DNA from: Gammaproteobacteria bacterium HGW-Gammaproteobacteria-11
GTDB lineage: Bacteria > Pseudomonadota > Gammaproteobacteria > Pseudomonadales > Pseudomonadaceae
NCBI GenBank assembly: GCA_002840055.1
Contig: PGZJ01000001.1
Coordinates: forward strand, 124,001 to 188,000
Reading direction: 5' to 3'
DNA: 64,000 nt
The notes beneath the pieces are model-generated. The model saw only the letters and a list, made by a program, of their open reading frames with translations, did no database searches and was not told the DNA's origin. Shown here piece by piece: positions 53,020 to 63,934 of the stretch (its first letter is position 1; each line of letters opens with the position of its first letter). The position numbers and the translations under genes are program-made.

Positions 53020-53949
53020 TCAACCTGTAATCAGCGCCAACCACAACCAGCCACTGACCACACCTGACACCACCAGACCGAGCATACTCCAGCGCGAATT
53101 ATTGCGCAGGCGACGACTCAGGTCTTCCTCGTGGTGATCGGACAGGATGAAGGGCAAGCCCTTATGCGGCGGCTTACCCAGCATGTGGACTACCGGTGCC
53201 TGCCCGGCAATGCGCGCCCGGCGCGCTGCTTCGGTGTCAGCTGCGGCACGTACCTCGGACCACTCCTGCATGTCCAACTCGCCATCAGCATTGCGGTCAA
53301 AACGGGCCAGCAGATCACTGAAATCCGATTTCCACTGACTGATAACCTGCCGGGCTATTGACTGCTGATCGATCTGCTCGCGCCCGCCCCCACGACTCTC
53401 GAACCAACCTAACGCATAAACAATCTCTTCTTCGGCGAACCACTCTTCGGTATAGCGGTATCTCTTGCCGATCAGCGCACCAAGAATGCCGGTGCTGGCA
53501 CTCTTGCCTGCAGGCCAGCGCTGGCGACCCTCCCAACGCCGCCGCTGACGCGGGTGCACATCCGCGCCAACCGGGTTGATCCAGCAGCTGCCAGTATCAT
53601 CGCGCAGCAGGAAGGGGCGCTCCGAGGCACCCTGTTCGACAGTCTGCCAATTACTGCTTTTGCCACTTCGCCGATACTCCTCGATGGAGAAGCGATACCA
53701 GAGACAGTCTACCTCGCCGAGCGGCGAGATCAGCAGCGCATGTCCACCGGCATCGGCCACACCCTTGATCTCGACAAGCCCCTGCGCTGCAGAGCGTACC
53801 TTTGAGGTAGGTGTATCTTCTATCCAGCGTGCGCGGCGCAGGCGACTGAACATCATATACAGCATGCTCAAGGTGATGATGGAGGCAATCCCGGTAAAGA
53901 GTCCATATTCAGGCAGGGACAGCCACATCAGGTCGTGCACATTGATCAT
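53020..53949 (-). CDS. GIDE-domain membrane protein with an EF-hand
   Basis: The 309-residue protein has an N-terminal membrane helix (about 14-35) and a C-terminal one (about 288-306). The region between contains a GIDE (E3 ligase-associated) type domain (VRSAAQGLVEIKGVADAGG, then DCLWYRFSIEEYRR). It also has a canonical EF-hand loop, DRNADGELDMQEW near residue 220, with D, N, D and the position-12 Glu of a Ca2+ site. In bacteria GIDE-type proteins are often encoded with LemA, as here. The role is unknown. The start overlaps the lemA stop (ATGA). Confidence 0.85.
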   Translation of the reverse strand: MINVHDLMWLSLPEYGLFTGIASIITLSMLYMMFSRLRRARWIEDTPTSKVRSAAQGLVEIKGVADAGGHALLISPLGEVDCLWYRFSIEEYRRSGKSSNWQTVEQGASERPFLLRDDTGSCWINPVGADVHPRQRRRWEGRQRWPAGKSASTGILGALIGKRYRYTEEWFAEEEIVYALGWFESRGGGREQIDQQSIARQVISQWKSDFSDLLARFDRNADGELDMQEWSEVRAAADTEAARRARIAGQAPVVHMLGKPPHKGLPFILSDHHEEDLSRRLRNNSRWSMLGLVVSGVVSGWLWLALITG

Positions 53950-54527
53950 GAGAACAGTGCGCGCATGTCCACATCCGCTTTTTCTGCTTCAGAGAATTGC
54001 AACAGATCCGCACTCGAAAAGCTGAACATCCGGGCAATCACTACATCGGGGAACTGCTCGATACGCACATTGTTGATGTTGACAGCCGCGTTATACAGCT
54101 CGCGACGATCAGCAATGCCACTCTCCAGGCCGGTAATGCGCTCCTGCAGGTGCTGGAATGACTCATTGGCTTTCAGCTCGGGGTAGTTCTCGACCACTGC
54201 AAACAACTGTCCCAGACCCATCCGCAGTGCCGTTTCCGCCTGACCCAGGCCTTTGACATCCGAGCGCTCACGGGCATTGGCTACCGCACTACGGGCCTGC
54301 ACGACCTTTTCCAGGGTCTCCTGCTCATGCTGCATATAACGACGACAGGCCTCAACCAGCTTGGGCAGCTCATCGTGTCGTTGGCGCAACAATACATCGA
54401 TATTTGACCAGGCCTGACTCACCGCATGTTTGATAGTGACCAATTGGTTGTACAGCATCACCGCATAGATTAGAGCAACCGCCAGTACCGCAAGAACCAC
54501 CAGGTTTACCGGATTAGTCAGGTCCAT
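53946..54527 (-). CDS. lemA: LemA family membrane protein
   Basis: The 193-residue protein has a single N-terminal membrane helix (about 7-26) followed by a helical domain. The domain carries LVTIKHAVSQAWSNIDVLLRQRHDELPKLV near residue 30, NYPELKANESFQHLQ near 112 and AVNINNVRIEQFPDVV near 155, all LemA hallmarks. Function is not settled. ATG at 54527 has GGAGA 7 bp upstream, so the longer frame to 54554 is not needed. It forms an operon with the GIDE/EF-hand gene and is downstream of the rpoS terminator. Confidence 0.92.
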   Translation of the reverse strand: MDLTNPVNLVVLAVLAVALIYAVMLYNQLVTIKHAVSQAWSNIDVLLRQRHDELPKLVEACRRYMQHEQETLEKVVQARSAVANARERSDVKGLGQAETALRMGLGQLFAVVENYPELKANESFQHLQERITGLESGIADRRELYNAAVNINNVRIEQFPDVVIARMFSFSSADLLQFSEAEKADVDMRALFS

Positions 54528-54633
54528 CAGTCCATCTCCATATGAGTATTGCAAACCACAAAGGATGGCTGCAAGAGCAGGTTTTATACTGTATCAGGGC
54601 GGGCACAGACAAGCTGGAAAGGGTGAAGCAATC

Positions 54634-54681
54634 AAAAACGGCGCCCTGAGTCAGGCACGTCAGCCTGTTCAGGGCGCCGTT
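54634..54681 (-). terminator. Rho-independent terminator of rpoS
   Basis: On the minus strand AACGGCGCCCTGA and TCAGGGCGCCGTT form a 13-bp stem around a 19-base loop that is itself partly complementary. TTTTTGATT follows. It lies 8 bp after the rpoS stop codon. Confidence 0.9.
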
Positions 54682-54688
54682 GGACACA

Positions 54689-55684
54689 CTACTGAAAGAT
54701 GGACTCGCCCGTCAGGCCATGCTGCTCAAGGATTTCACGCAGTCGCTTCAGGGCTTCAACCTGGATCTGTCTGACCCGCTCACGGGTCAAGCCAATCTCC
54801 TTTCCGACCTCTTCAAGCGTGCTGCTCTCGTGACCACGCAGACCAAAACGACGGGTAACCACCTCGCGCTGCTTCTCGGTCAACTCGGACAACCAACTAT
54901 CAATGCTGGCATTCAGATCGTCATCCTGCAGCAGGTCACAGGGATCGGTGCTCTGCTCATCAGTCAGCGTATCGAGCAGGGTTTTGTCCGAATCAGGCCC
55001 GAAGCTCATGTCCACTGACGCCACCCGCTCGTTCAGACCGAGCATGCGTTTGACGTCTTCCACCGGTCGGTCAAGCAGCTTGGAAATCTCTTCCGGGGAG
55101 GGTTCGTGATCCAGCTTCTGAGTCAACTCACGCGCAGCGCGCAGGTAGATATTCAGCTCTTTTACCACATGAATGGGCAGACGAATGGTACGGGTCTGAT
55201 TCATGATCGCCCGCTCGATGGTCTGACGAATCCACCAGGTGGCATAGGTCGAAAAGCGGAAGCCGCGCTCCGGGTCAAACTTCTCCACGGCACGGATCAG
55301 TCCCAGGTTACCCTCTTCGATCAGATCCAGCAGCGTCAGGCCGCGATTGATATAGCGGCGGGCAATCTTGACCACCAGGCGCAGGTTGCTTTCGATCATG
55401 CGCTTGCGACCTGCCGGATCACCCTTCTGCGCCAGACGCGCAAAATGGACCTCTTCTTCCGGAGTCAACAAGGGAGAAAAACCGATTTCGTTCAGATACA
55501 GCTGAGTGGCATCCAACTGCTTGGTAAATTCGAAGGCATTTTCACGTTTGTGCGTGCGTGGCGTTGCCCTGCCTCGATCAGAAGCCTCTTCCATGGTGCA
55601 CTCCTCATCCCTGTCGTTCATTTCCTGCAAGTCCATTACATCATCGCTGGCTTGCTGTGGCTCATTGTTATTATTCAGTGCCAT
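54689..55684 (-). CDS. rpoS: RNA polymerase sigma factor RpoS (sigma-38)
   Basis: RpoS directs stationary-phase and general stress transcription. The 331-residue protein has a short variable N-terminus and region 1.2 ([17 protein letters not shown]). Region 2 carries [36 protein letters not shown] and [16 protein letters not shown]. Region 3 follows, and region 4 has [20 protein letters not shown]. It is very close to Pseudomonas RpoS outside residues 1-55. ATG at 55684 (MALNNNNEP) aligns with family starts. The nlpD-rpoS order is conserved, and the main rpoS promoter probably lies in nlpD. Confidence 0.98.
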   Translation of the reverse strand: MALNNNNEPQQASDDVMDLQEMNDRDEECTMEEASDRGRATPRTHKRENAFEFTKQLDATQLYLNEIGFSPLLTPEEEVHFARLAQKGDPAGRKRMIESNLRLVVKIARRYINRGLTLLDLIEEGNLGLIRAVEKFDPERGFRFSTYATWWIRQTIERAIMNQTRTIRLPIHVVKELNIYLRAARELTQKLDHEPSPEEISKLLDRPVEDVKRMLGLNERVASVDMSFGPDSDKTLLDTLTDEQSTDPCDLLQDDDLNASIDSWLSELTEKQREVVTRRFGLRGHESSTLEEVGKEIGLTRERVRQIQVEALKRLREILEQHGLTGESIFQ

Positions 55685-55860
55685 TGGTACATGCCCCATA
55701 TTCGTTCAGTCGGTAGTCCGGCACTGCAATCGTTCACCGGCTAACCTTCGGGCCAGGCAGGGATGTCGGACAGACGGCATACTACTTGTCTATCCTGCCT
55801 GGTTCATGTGACAGCTATATTTCCCTATTACTGCCATCCGACGCTTCTACTGCGACCCGA

Positions 55861-56685
55861 TCAAGACTTCGGCAAATACGTCAGAGGGTCAACGGGTTGC
55901 CCACGTCGGCGTATTTCAAAATGTAACTTGACCCGATCTGTTCCACTGCTACCCATTTCTGCAATGACCTGGCCCGCCCTGACCTGATCACCCTCACTCA
56001 CCAGAAGACGGCTGTTGTGCCCATAGGCACTGAGATAAACATCATCATGCTTGATGATAATCATGTCGCCATAGCCTATGAGACCGCGCCCGGCATAGAC
56101 AACCGCGCCTTGTGCCGCCGCCTTGACAGGCTGTCCCAATTGACCGGCAATATCAATGCCTTTATTCAAACTGCCGTTTGACTGAAAGCGCGATATCAGA
56201 GGCCCCTGCACAGGCCAGGTCCACCCTGACACATTGGCTGGCAATGCTGGCGCTGGCGTCGACGGACGGGGGGTGACTGGTCGTTGTGCTGCGGGCGGTT
56301 GGCGTGCAGCGGGGGGGGCGGCGGCGACAGGCACACTGGGGCGTGATGCTGAGGGTCCAGGTCTTGCCGCTGGAGCAGGCTGCGGCTGTCTTTGCGCGGT
56401 TGCCTGTGCCTGCCCTCCCCGCAAGCTGATTTGCTGTCCGGGGAAAATGGTATAGGGTTCGCGCATATTGTTGGCGGCGGCGAGCGCCTTCCAGTCCCAG
56501 CCATAACGGAAGGCAATCTGGTACAGCGTTTCACCCCTTTGCACCGTGTGCATGGCAGCACTGGTCACCGGCGGACGGTGTCCGCCTCGGCTACGATCAT
56601 CAATAGGTACCGGACCGGCGGGGCCGGCGCAGGCAGCTAGCAAGATGGTCAATGCCAGCGTAGCCAACCGCGTTATGCCGTTCAT
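55861..56685 (-). CDS. nlpD: NlpD-type LysM/M23 lipoprotein, amidase activator
   Basis: NlpD activates periplasmic amidases at the division septum. The 274-residue precursor has a lipoprotein signal (LALTILLAAC, Cys19 after the start at 56685) and a LysM domain (HTVQRGETLYQIAFRYGWDW near residue 46). A Pro/Ala/Arg/Gln-rich linker and an M23 domain (about 165-270) follow. The M23 metal site is degenerate: NKGIDI replaces the HxxxD motif and KLHFEIR the HxH, as in NlpD/EnvC activators. The linker is low-complexity and may vary between strains. A 175-bp gap precedes rpoS. Confidence 0.95.
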   Translation of the reverse strand: MNGITRLATLALTILLAACAGPAGPVPIDDRSRGGHRPPVTSAAMHTVQRGETLYQIAFRYGWDWKALAAANNMREPYTIFPGQQISLRGGQAQATAQRQPQPAPAARPGPSASRPSVPVAAAPPAARQPPAAQRPVTPRPSTPAPALPANVSGWTWPVQGPLISRFQSNGSLNKGIDIAGQLGQPVKAAAQGAVVYAGRGLIGYGDMIIIKHDDVYLSAYGHNSRLLVSEGDQVRAGQVIAEMGSSGTDRVKLHFEIRRRGQPVDPLTYLPKS

Positions 56686-56761
56686 GATGACGTGCTGTTC
56701 AGACACATACTGCCCCAAGGCCAGGATGATGGTTTGATTTCACTACAGAATATACCAGCGG

Positions 56762-57706
56762 TCAACGCGCAGAACGTCGCCCCAGCCATTCCAGTGCCAA
56801 CACTAATACCACGGCCAGCAGCATAAGCGCCACGCCAGCTTGCCACTGTGAGGCCATGCCCGTCAGGCTTTCATACTCTCCAGGCATGACGTTAACCTGC
56901 AGAAGGGGGATTTGCTCACCGTGACCACCCTCAATCCAGCTTTGCGTCTGCTTCCAGGGCCAGACTTTGTTCAACGACCCAATCAGCAATCCGGTCAGGA
57001 AAGCCAAGGTGATATTTCTGGCATGTCCCAATAACCAGGAAAGCAGCCGCGAAAAACTCATCAAACCGACAATGCAGCCGAGTACAAAGAAGCCCAGCAA
57101 GCCAATATCAAAATGCATGACCGCCGCCAGAACCGGCGCATATAAACCCAGCAGCAGGAGTATGAAGCTGCCTGATACCCCGGGTAGAATCATCGCGCAA
57201 ATAGCGATGGAGCCACCGATAAAAATACTCAGGGGTGTCACCGGCAATTGCAGTGGTACGGCCACGGTAATCAGATAGGCAAAGGCGGCGCCCGCCATGA
57301 AGGCCAACACCACATACAGATTCCAACGGGCAATCTGGCGTGCGATAACCAGCACCGAGACCAGTATCAGACCGAAAAAGAACGACCAGAGTAATACCGT
57401 ATGGGTCTCCAGCAGGTAGGTAATCAACCGCGCCAGGGTGGCAATACTGAACAGGATGCCGGCCAGCAAGGTAAACAGAAAGGACCCGTCAATTGCCTGC
57501 CAGACCTCACGAAAACGCCCTTTGAGCAGCCATAGCAACTTCTCTGGCGAGCACGCTGCCACCGCCGCCAACAAACGATCATAAATGCCGCTGATAAAAG
57601 CAATGGTCCCCCCCGACACGCCTGGTACAACGTCAGCCGCGCCCATGGCCATGCCTTTGAGAAATATTTCCAGAAGGGCTAAAGATCCTTTTAATTGTGC
57701 TTTCAA
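56762..57706 (-). CDS. popT: DUF368 membrane protein, polyprenyl-phosphate translocase (PopT type)
   Basis: The 314-residue protein has about eight to nine membrane helices and the DUF368 signatures [20 protein letters not shown] near residue 20 and [22 protein letters not shown] near 178, two inverted GVSG repeats. DUF368 proteins have been shown to recycle undecaprenyl phosphate across the inner membrane (PopT). The start overlaps the pcm stop (ATGA). In Pseudomonas aeruginosa I recall no such gene between pcm and nlpD, so its insertion here is noteworthy. The gap to nlpD is 76 bp. Confidence 0.88.
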   Translation of the reverse strand: MKAQLKGSLALLEIFLKGMAMGAADVVPGVSGGTIAFISGIYDRLLAAVAACSPEKLLWLLKGRFREVWQAIDGSFLFTLLAGILFSIATLARLITYLLETHTVLLWSFFFGLILVSVLVIARQIARWNLYVVLAFMAGAAFAYLITVAVPLQLPVTPLSIFIGGSIAICAMILPGVSGSFILLLLGLYAPVLAAVMHFDIGLLGFFVLGCIVGLMSFSRLLSWLLGHARNITLAFLTGLLIGSLNKVWPWKQTQSWIEGGHGEQIPLLQVNVMPGEYESLTGMASQWQAGVALMLLAVVLVLALEWLGRRSAR

Positions 57707-58377
57707 GAATGAATGGCTCCTGCCAATAAAGGGACAAAACGAACAGGCTCTACAGCCTCATGAATAAATTGATCGCCTTGGCGACGTACCAGGGTCAAGA
57801 CCTGTTGATGCTCACCAACCGGAATCACCAGCCGACCGCCATCAGCCAGCTGATTTAACAGTTCCGGGGGCACAACAGGAGGCGCAGCGGTGACCAGAAT
57901 GGCGTCATAGGGGCCGTACTGCGGCCAGCCCCAGTTGCCATCGGCATGCCTGAATACCACATTGCGCACATTGATTTCCTTGAGAATCGCCTTGGCGCGT
58001 TCCTGCAGCGGCATGATCCGCTCAACGCTGAAAATGCGTTCCACGACCTGAGCCAGGATCGCCGTCTGGTAACCCGAGCCAGTACCGACCTCCATGACCT
58101 TGTCCAAGGGGCCACCCGCCAGCAGCAGCTCGGTCATGCGCGCAACAATATAAGGCTGGGACAGGGTCTGGTTATGCCCGATGGGCAGCGCCGTGTCCTC
58201 GTAGGCCCGATGAGCAAGGGCCTCATCAACAAACAGGTGGCGGGGTGTGCGACGCATGGCTTCAAGTACGTGCAGATTGCGAATGCCGTCCTCAAACAGC
58301 CGTTCCAGCAGGCGTTCACGCGTGCGCTGGGAGGTCATGCCAATACCCTGATGGGTTATGTCGTCACGTAAAGGCAT
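57703..58377 (-). CDS. pcm: Protein-L-isoaspartate O-methyltransferase (Pcm)
   Basis: Pcm repairs isoaspartyl residues using S-adenosylmethionine. The 224-residue protein has the SAM motif [17 protein letters not shown] near residue 93, [12 protein letters not shown] near 66, [12 protein letters not shown] and the C-terminal RFVPLLAG. The start at 58377 abuts the surE stop and has GAGGGG 9 bp upstream. An internal ATG at 58338 ([10 protein letters not shown]) corresponds to the shorter P. aeruginosa form and cannot be excluded. The surE-pcm pair is conserved. Confidence 0.94.
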   Translation of the reverse strand: MPLRDDITHQGIGMTSQRTRERLLERLFEDGIRNLHVLEAMRRTPRHLFVDEALAHRAYEDTALPIGHNQTLSQPYIVARMTELLLAGGPLDKVMEVGTGSGYQTAILAQVVERIFSVERIMPLQERAKAILKEINVRNVVFRHADGNWGWPQYGPYDAILVTAAPPVVPPELLNQLADGGRLVIPVGEHQQVLTLVRRQGDQFIHEAVEPVRFVPLLAGAIHS

Positions 58378-59127
58378 TCAGCGCAGCCCCTCGAGCCAGT
58401 CACCCAGGTGATCAAAGACCTCGTAGTGGGTCTTGTCGATACGCAACGGCGTAACCGAGACATAGCCCTGCATGACGGCATGGAAGTCGGTGCCTTCACC
58501 GCCATCCTCGGCGTCACCAGCCACCGATATCCAATAGCCTTCCTTGCCCCGTGGATCAACCCACTTGACCGGTTTGGCAGCACGTGCGCGATGCCCCAGG
58601 CGGGTCAGGCGCAGGCCTTTGATCTGTTCCAGCGGCAAGTTCGGAATATTGATGTTCAGCACCGTGCGCGCCGGTAAATCCAGCTCGCCGTGGGCTTCCA
58701 CCATGCGCCGGGCAATATGGGCGGCGGCCGGCATATTGTCCAACTGCCGGCCAACCAGGGAAAAGGCCATGGCTGTTCTGCCCAGAAAGCGCCCTTCCAG
58801 GGCAGCCGCCACCGTACCGGAGTAGAGCACATCATCACCCAGATTGGCGCCCTGATTGATGCCGGAGACCACCATATCCACGCTGTTTTCAAACAACGCA
58901 TTGAGACCCAGATGCACGCAGTCGGTCGGTGTGCCATTGAGGCCAATAAAACCGTTTTCCAGAACAAAGGGGCGTAATGGTTTGTCCAGACTCAGCGAGC
59001 TGCTCGCGCCACTGCGATCCTCATGCGGCGCAACCACCACGCAATCGGCATAATCGCTCAAGGCCGCATGCAGGGCCTTGAGACCAGGCGCCAGCACACC
59101 ATCATCGTTGGCAATCAGAATCCGCAT
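58378..59127 (-). CDS. surE: 5'/3'-nucleotidase SurE
   Basis: SurE is a stationary-phase survival nucleoside monophosphate phosphatase. The 249-residue protein starts [15 protein letters not shown] (metal-binding DD), then [17 protein letters not shown] near residue 31 and [23 protein letters not shown] near 85. All are SurE hallmarks. Its start overlaps the truD stop by 1 bp. Confidence 0.98.
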   Translation of the reverse strand: MRILIANDDGVLAPGLKALHAALSDYADCVVVAPHEDRSGASSSLSLDKPLRPFVLENGFIGLNGTPTDCVHLGLNALFENSVDMVVSGINQGANLGDDVLYSGTVAAALEGRFLGRTAMAFSLVGRQLDNMPAAAHIARRMVEAHGELDLPARTVLNINIPNLPLEQIKGLRLTRLGHRARAAKPVKWVDPRGKEGYWISVAGDAEDGGEGTDFHAVMQGYVSVTPLRIDKTHYEVFDHLGDWLEGLR

Positions 59128-60191
59128 CAGATTTCACTTTCCAATCCGCCACCGGGCTCATTCTCCAAGTCAACCAGCTCACGCAGAACGGTTGTGGCAT
59201 AGCAGCCGATAGGCAGGGTAAATTCAAGTTCAAGACAGTCAGGCGAAGGATAATGCCACGTCAGCCCGGTAATGGGGAGGCGTAATATGCGCCGCTCCTG
59301 TTCCAGCCCGGCATTTTCCAACCAACTGCATAATTCAGCGTCCTGGGCCGCAATAGCCTGCTCACGCTGGCGAACATCGGCGTCAACCGGCAGCGCTCCC
59401 TGCCCCCATAGCGGGCCTGTCGGATGGACATCCAAAGCGTCAACCCGGGGGTCATTGACCGCCAGGCGGTCGGCGGAAAAATGACTACGGCTCTGGGTAA
59501 AGGCCAGGCAGTCACCGGCCTGGACACGATTCCAACTGGCATCGGCCACGCGGGCAGCCAGCACCCGATTGAACAACCAACTGCGCGCGGTCGACAACAA
59601 CCGCGAACGGGTGCCTCTGGCCGGTGGCAGCGCACCGCGCTGAGCCCAGCTGCGCGCATCGGAAAGATTGCCACCGCCATGACCAAAGCGTTGCGGACCT
59701 ACATAATTGGGTACGCCCTGCGTGGCAATCTGCTGCAGGCGGGTTTCAAGCCTGTCTGTATCGGCCTGCAAGGCGGTCAGGCGGATAACAAACTGGTTGG
59801 CGCTGTGGGCGCCACGCTGCAGTTTGCGACTGTGACGCTGGCTATCGATACAACGCAGGTTCTCACCCCAAAGCCCTTGCAGGTCAGGATCGGGGCGGCC
59901 GGGCAATTGCAGACTGAACCACTGCCGGGTCACCGCCTTGCGATCCTTGATGCCGGCATAACTTACGTCGCGCAGCGATACGCCCGCAGCGCGCGCCAAC
60001 TGCCGTGCCACATCCTCGGTGTTCAGATTGCGTTTTTCCAGCAACAGCCAGAGGTGTTCACCCTGACCACTGAGGGCAATATCCAGCACCTCGGTCACCC
60101 TGAAATGCTCGGCAGATGCCTTGAGTAACGCTCGGCCACAGGGCTCGCCCCAGGCGCACGGTCCAAGCAACTGGTTTTCGGAGAGGCTCAC
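59127..60191 (-). CDS. truD: tRNA pseudouridine(13) synthase TruD
   Basis: TruD makes pseudouridine 13 in tRNA-Glu. The 354-residue protein has [17 protein letters not shown] near residue 30, the catalytic Asp in [18 protein letters not shown] near 78, and [14 protein letters not shown] near 160. Length is normal. The start overlaps the ispF stop (ATGA). Confidence 0.97.
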   Translation of the reverse strand: MSLSENQLLGPCAWGEPCGRALLKASAEHFRVTEVLDIALSGQGEHLWLLLEKRNLNTEDVARQLARAAGVSLRDVSYAGIKDRKAVTRQWFSLQLPGRPDPDLQGLWGENLRCIDSQRHSRKLQRGAHSANQFVIRLTALQADTDRLETRLQQIATQGVPNYVGPQRFGHGGGNLSDARSWAQRGALPPARGTRSRLLSTARSWLFNRVLAARVADASWNRVQAGDCLAFTQSRSHFSADRLAVNDPRVDALDVHPTGPLWGQGALPVDADVRQREQAIAAQDAELCSWLENAGLEQERRILRLPITGLTWHYPSPDCLELEFTLPIGCYATTVLRELVDLENEPGGGLESEI

Positions 60192-60661
60192 AGGGGCAAC
60201 AGCAGGGTAACGGCATGCACCGCAATCCCCTCCTCGCGCCCGGTAAAGCCAAGCTTTTCTTCAGTGGTAGCCTTGACGTTGACCTGATCCAGGGTGATCT
60301 GCAGATCGGCAGCAATAATCTCGCGCATCTGGGCAATATGACCGGCCATTTTTGGCGCCTGGGCAACGATGGTGGCGTCCACATTGGCGACCTGCCAACC
60401 CTTGCCGCCTACCAGCACCATGGCATGGCGCAACAGCACACGACTGTCAGCACCCTTGAAGCGCGCATCGGTATCGGGGAAATGCTGACCGATGTCACCC
60501 AGGGCCGCAGCGCCCAGCAGCGCATCGATCAGCGCATGCAGCAGCACATCGCCGTCGGAGTGCGCGATCAGCCCATGATGATGGGGGATTTTCACGCCGC
60601 CCAGGGTGATAAAATCACCCGCGCCAAAGCGGTGAACGTCGTAACCGTGACCAATACGCAT
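60188..60661 (-). CDS. ispF: 2-C-methyl-D-erythritol 2,4-cyclodiphosphate synthase IspF
   Basis: IspF acts in the non-mevalonate isoprenoid pathway. The 157-residue protein has GHGYDVHRF (zinc ligands Asp8 and His10), [19 protein letters not shown] near residue 33 and [20 protein letters not shown] near 97. The start at 60661 ([10 protein letters not shown]) matches the family; the frame open to 60751 has no homologous N-terminus. It leads the ispF-truD-surE-pcm-popT set. Confidence 0.97.
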   Translation of the reverse strand: MRIGHGYDVHRFGAGDFITLGGVKIPHHHGLIAHSDGDVLLHALIDALLGAAALGDIGQHFPDTDARFKGADSRVLLRHAMVLVGGKGWQVANVDATIVAQAPKMAGHIAQMREIIAADLQITLDQVNVKATTEEKLGFTGREEGIAVHAVTLLLPL

Positions 60662-60772
60662 CGCCTGCCCCACAGAGTCAAAACCGGGACACGATCTTAC
60701 CCTGTTTGGCCCGCCACCGCACCCGATCACCCGCCACCCCATGACCGCCAAAACGCGTGGCAGCAGCCTCTA

Positions 60773-61624
60773 TCAGACCAGCCCCAGGGCCTGCGCATGA
60801 TGGCGCAGATGGTCGTCAATAAAGCTGGCGATAAAGTAATAGCTATGGTCGTAACCCGGCTGGTGCCGCAGCGTCAACGGATGATCAACCCGGGCAGCGG
60901 CCTGTACCAGTGCGTCGGGTTTGAGTTGCTCTGCCAGAAAGCTGTCATCCTCACCCTGATCAATCAGCAGCGGTAGCCGCTCTTCGGCAGTGGCGATCAA
61001 CTCACAGGCATCCCAGGCCTTCCACAACGCTCGATCCGCTCCCAGATAGTTGCCTAGCGCCTTATGACCCCAGGGACAGTTGAGCGGATTGCTGATCGGC
61101 GCAAAGGCCGACACCGAGCGATAACGCCCAGGGTTTTTCAAGGCACAAATCAAGGCCCCATGCCCACCCATGGAGTGCCCGCTGATCGAGCGCCGATCCG
61201 ACACCGGGAAGTGCGACTCAACCAGTGCCGGCAGCTCACTGACGACATAATCGTACATGCGGTAATGCTGAGCCCAGGGCTGCTCGGTGGCATTGACGTA
61301 AAACCCGGCACCCAGACCAAAATCCCAGGCTGCTTCAGGGTCATCAGGCACACCCTCGCCGCGCGGACTGGTATCCGGAGCCACGATGACCAGACCCAAC
61401 TGAGCCGCCAGACGCTGCGCCCCGGCCTTCTGCATGAAATTCTCATCGTTACAGGTCAGGCCCGACAACCAGTACAACACCGGCAGTGGTTTGCCCTGAT
61501 CCGCCTGGGGAGGCAGGTATATGGCAAACACCATATCGCAACCCAGCACCTGCGAACGGTGCCGGTAACGCTTGTGCCAACCGCCATAGCTTTTGTTGGC
61601 GGCAATCAATTCGATAGAAGACAT
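60773..61624 (-). CDS. fghA: S-formylglutathione hydrolase FghA
   Basis: FghA hydrolyses S-formylglutathione to formate and glutathione, the second step of glutathione-dependent formaldehyde detoxification. The 283-residue esterase-D-type alpha/beta hydrolase has [13 protein letters not shown] near residue 55, the nucleophile Ser in [10 protein letters not shown] near 145 and the His in PGYDHSYYF near 257. ATG at 61624 has AAGGG upstream; GTG at 61630 is an alternative. The heptamer array begins 30 bp upstream of the start. Confidence 0.97.
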   Translation of the reverse strand: MSSIELIAANKSYGGWHKRYRHRSQVLGCDMVFAIYLPPQADQGKPLPVLYWLSGLTCNDENFMQKAGAQRLAAQLGLVIVAPDTSPRGEGVPDDPEAAWDFGLGAGFYVNATEQPWAQHYRMYDYVVSELPALVESHFPVSDRRSISGHSMGGHGALICALKNPGRYRSVSAFAPISNPLNCPWGHKALGNYLGADRALWKAWDACELIATAEERLPLLIDQGEDDSFLAEQLKPDALVQAAARVDHPLTLRHQPGYDHSYYFIASFIDDHLRHHAQALGLV

Positions 61625-61654
61625 AAACACCCTTACATAAACCTGAAGCTTTTC

Positions 61655-61710
61655 GCTGGAAGCTGGAAGCTGGAAGCTGGAAGCTGGAAGCTGGAAGCTG
61701 GAAGCTGGAA
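61655..61710. repeat. Perfect tandem array of eight GCTGGAA heptamers
   Basis: Eight exact copies of GCTGGAA run without a gap for 56 bases. They sit 31 bp before the fghA start codon in the fghA leader or promoter. A degenerate inverted array of the same unit is at 61787-61814. The perfection suggests recent expansion by slippage. Confidence 0.95.
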
Positions 61711-61786
61711 CAAGCTGACCCGCGCACTACCCAAGTCAACACAAAAGTCAGCATCCTGAAGCCGATCCAATACCCACTCGGACCAC

Positions 61787-61814
61787 TTCAAGCTTCCAGC
61801 TTTCAGCCTCAAGC
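61787..61814. repeat. Inverted degenerate heptamer array
   Basis: TTCAAGC, TTCCAGC, TTTCAGC and CTCAAGC run in tandem. They are complements of GCTTGAA, GCTGGAA, GCTGAAA and GCTTGAG, so they mirror the array at 61655-61710 across 76 bp. The array ends 7 bp before the adhC stop codon. Confidence 0.85.
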
Positions 61815-61821
61815 CTGTTTA

Positions 61822-63018
<1,197 letters not shown>

Positions 63019-63038
63019 TTATTGCCATATAGGGATAA
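63019..63038. promoter_or_regulatory. Imperfect dyad upstream of gfnR, possible LysR-type operator
   Basis: TTATTGCC-ATAT-AGGGATAA is a partial dyad (12 of 20 positions symmetric) immediately before the gfnR ribosome site. A separate direct repeat GGATAATC lies at 62994-63001 and 63033-63040. LysR regulators often bind such sites in divergent promoters, but the symmetry is modest. Confidence 0.35.
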
Positions 63039-63040
63039 TC

Positions 63041-63934
63041 ATGGGCGAATGGGAAGGCATAGACGAATTTGTTGCTGTCGCGGAACTGGGCCACTTCAGC
63101 GCTGCCGCACTGCGCCTGAAGCTGTCCTCATCGCATGTCAGCCGGCAAATCGCCCGACTGGAGGAACGCCTGCAAACTCGTCTCTTCTACCGCAGCACTC
63201 GGCGTGTCAGCCTGACCGAAGCCGGTCAGACCTTCCTGCAACACTGTCAGCGCCTTATCGACGCCCGCGACGAGGCGCTTCAGGCCATCACTGATCTGGG
63301 GGGCGAACCCAAAGGCTTGCTGCGCATGACCTGCGCAGTGGCCTATGGTGAAGGCTTTGTCATGCCGCTGATCAACGATTTCATGCAACAACATCCGCAG
63401 TTGCGCGTCGAGATGACCCTGACCAATCAGACCCTGGATCTGCTGCACGGCAGTTATGATCTGGCCATTCGACTTGGACGACTGCAGGATTCCAGCCTGA
63501 TTGCCACTCGGCTGGCACCCCGGCACATGTACCTGTGTGCCGCACCCGAGTATCTGCAGCGCAAGGGTGCACCACACAGCCTGTCAGAGCTACCAAGACA
63601 CAACTGCCTGATCGGCAGTAGCGACACCTGGACCTTTCAGCAGGACGGCCGCGAAATACCCATCCGCATAACCGGCAACTGGCGCTGCAACAGCGGTCAA
63701 GCCGTACTCGATGCCGCGTTGCGCGGCTTCGGCCTATGCCAGCTACCCGATTACTACGTGCATGAACACCTGCGCTCCGGCGCCCTGTGCGCATTGCTCA
63801 ACCAGCATCAGCCACCGCACACCGCAGTCTGGGCGCTCTACCCGCAGCAGCGGCACCTGTCACCCAAGGTGCGGCAACTGGTAGATCACCTGAAAGCCGG
63901 CTTGGCAAAGCGTCCTGAGTATCAGGCGGACTGA
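63041..63934 (+). CDS. gfnR: LysR-family regulator of glutathione-dependent formaldehyde detoxification (GfnR type)
   Basis: The 297-residue LysR regulator has an N-terminal winged helix (FVAVAELGHFSAAALRLKLSSSHVSRQIARLEERL) and a substrate-binding domain from about residue 90. Divergence from adhC-fghA and gene order match gfnR in Pseudomonas, which activates the formaldehyde genes. AGGG lies 6 bp before the start at 63041. The name rests on this synteny. The remaining 66 bases to the window end show no gene. Confidence 0.85.
   Translation: MGEWEGIDEFVAVAELGHFSAAALRLKLSSSHVSRQIARLEERLQTRLFYRSTRRVSLTEAGQTFLQHCQRLIDARDEALQAITDLGGEPKGLLRMTCAVAYGEGFVMPLINDFMQQHPQLRVEMTLTNQTLDLLHGSYDLAIRLGRLQDSSLIATRLAPRHMYLCAAPEYLQRKGAPHSLSELPRHNCLIGSSDTWTFQQDGREIPIRITGNWRCNSGQAVLDAALRGFGLCQLPDYYVHEHLRSGALCALLNQHQPPHTAVWALYPQQRHLSPKVRQLVDHLKAGLAKRPEYQAD

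Noticed and set aside
54528..54688. Possible rsmZ small RNA next to rpoS
   Set aside because: P. aeruginosa has rsmZ near rpoS, but this gap is only 161 bp. It has few GGA motifs, and its only hairpin with a T tract points the rpoS way.
61064..61759. Repeat-coding frame with AGSWKLE-like units across the GCTGGAA array
   Set aside because: A 7-bp array reads through all frames with no stop, giving a chance repeat protein. The frame is antisense to fghA and has no start signals.
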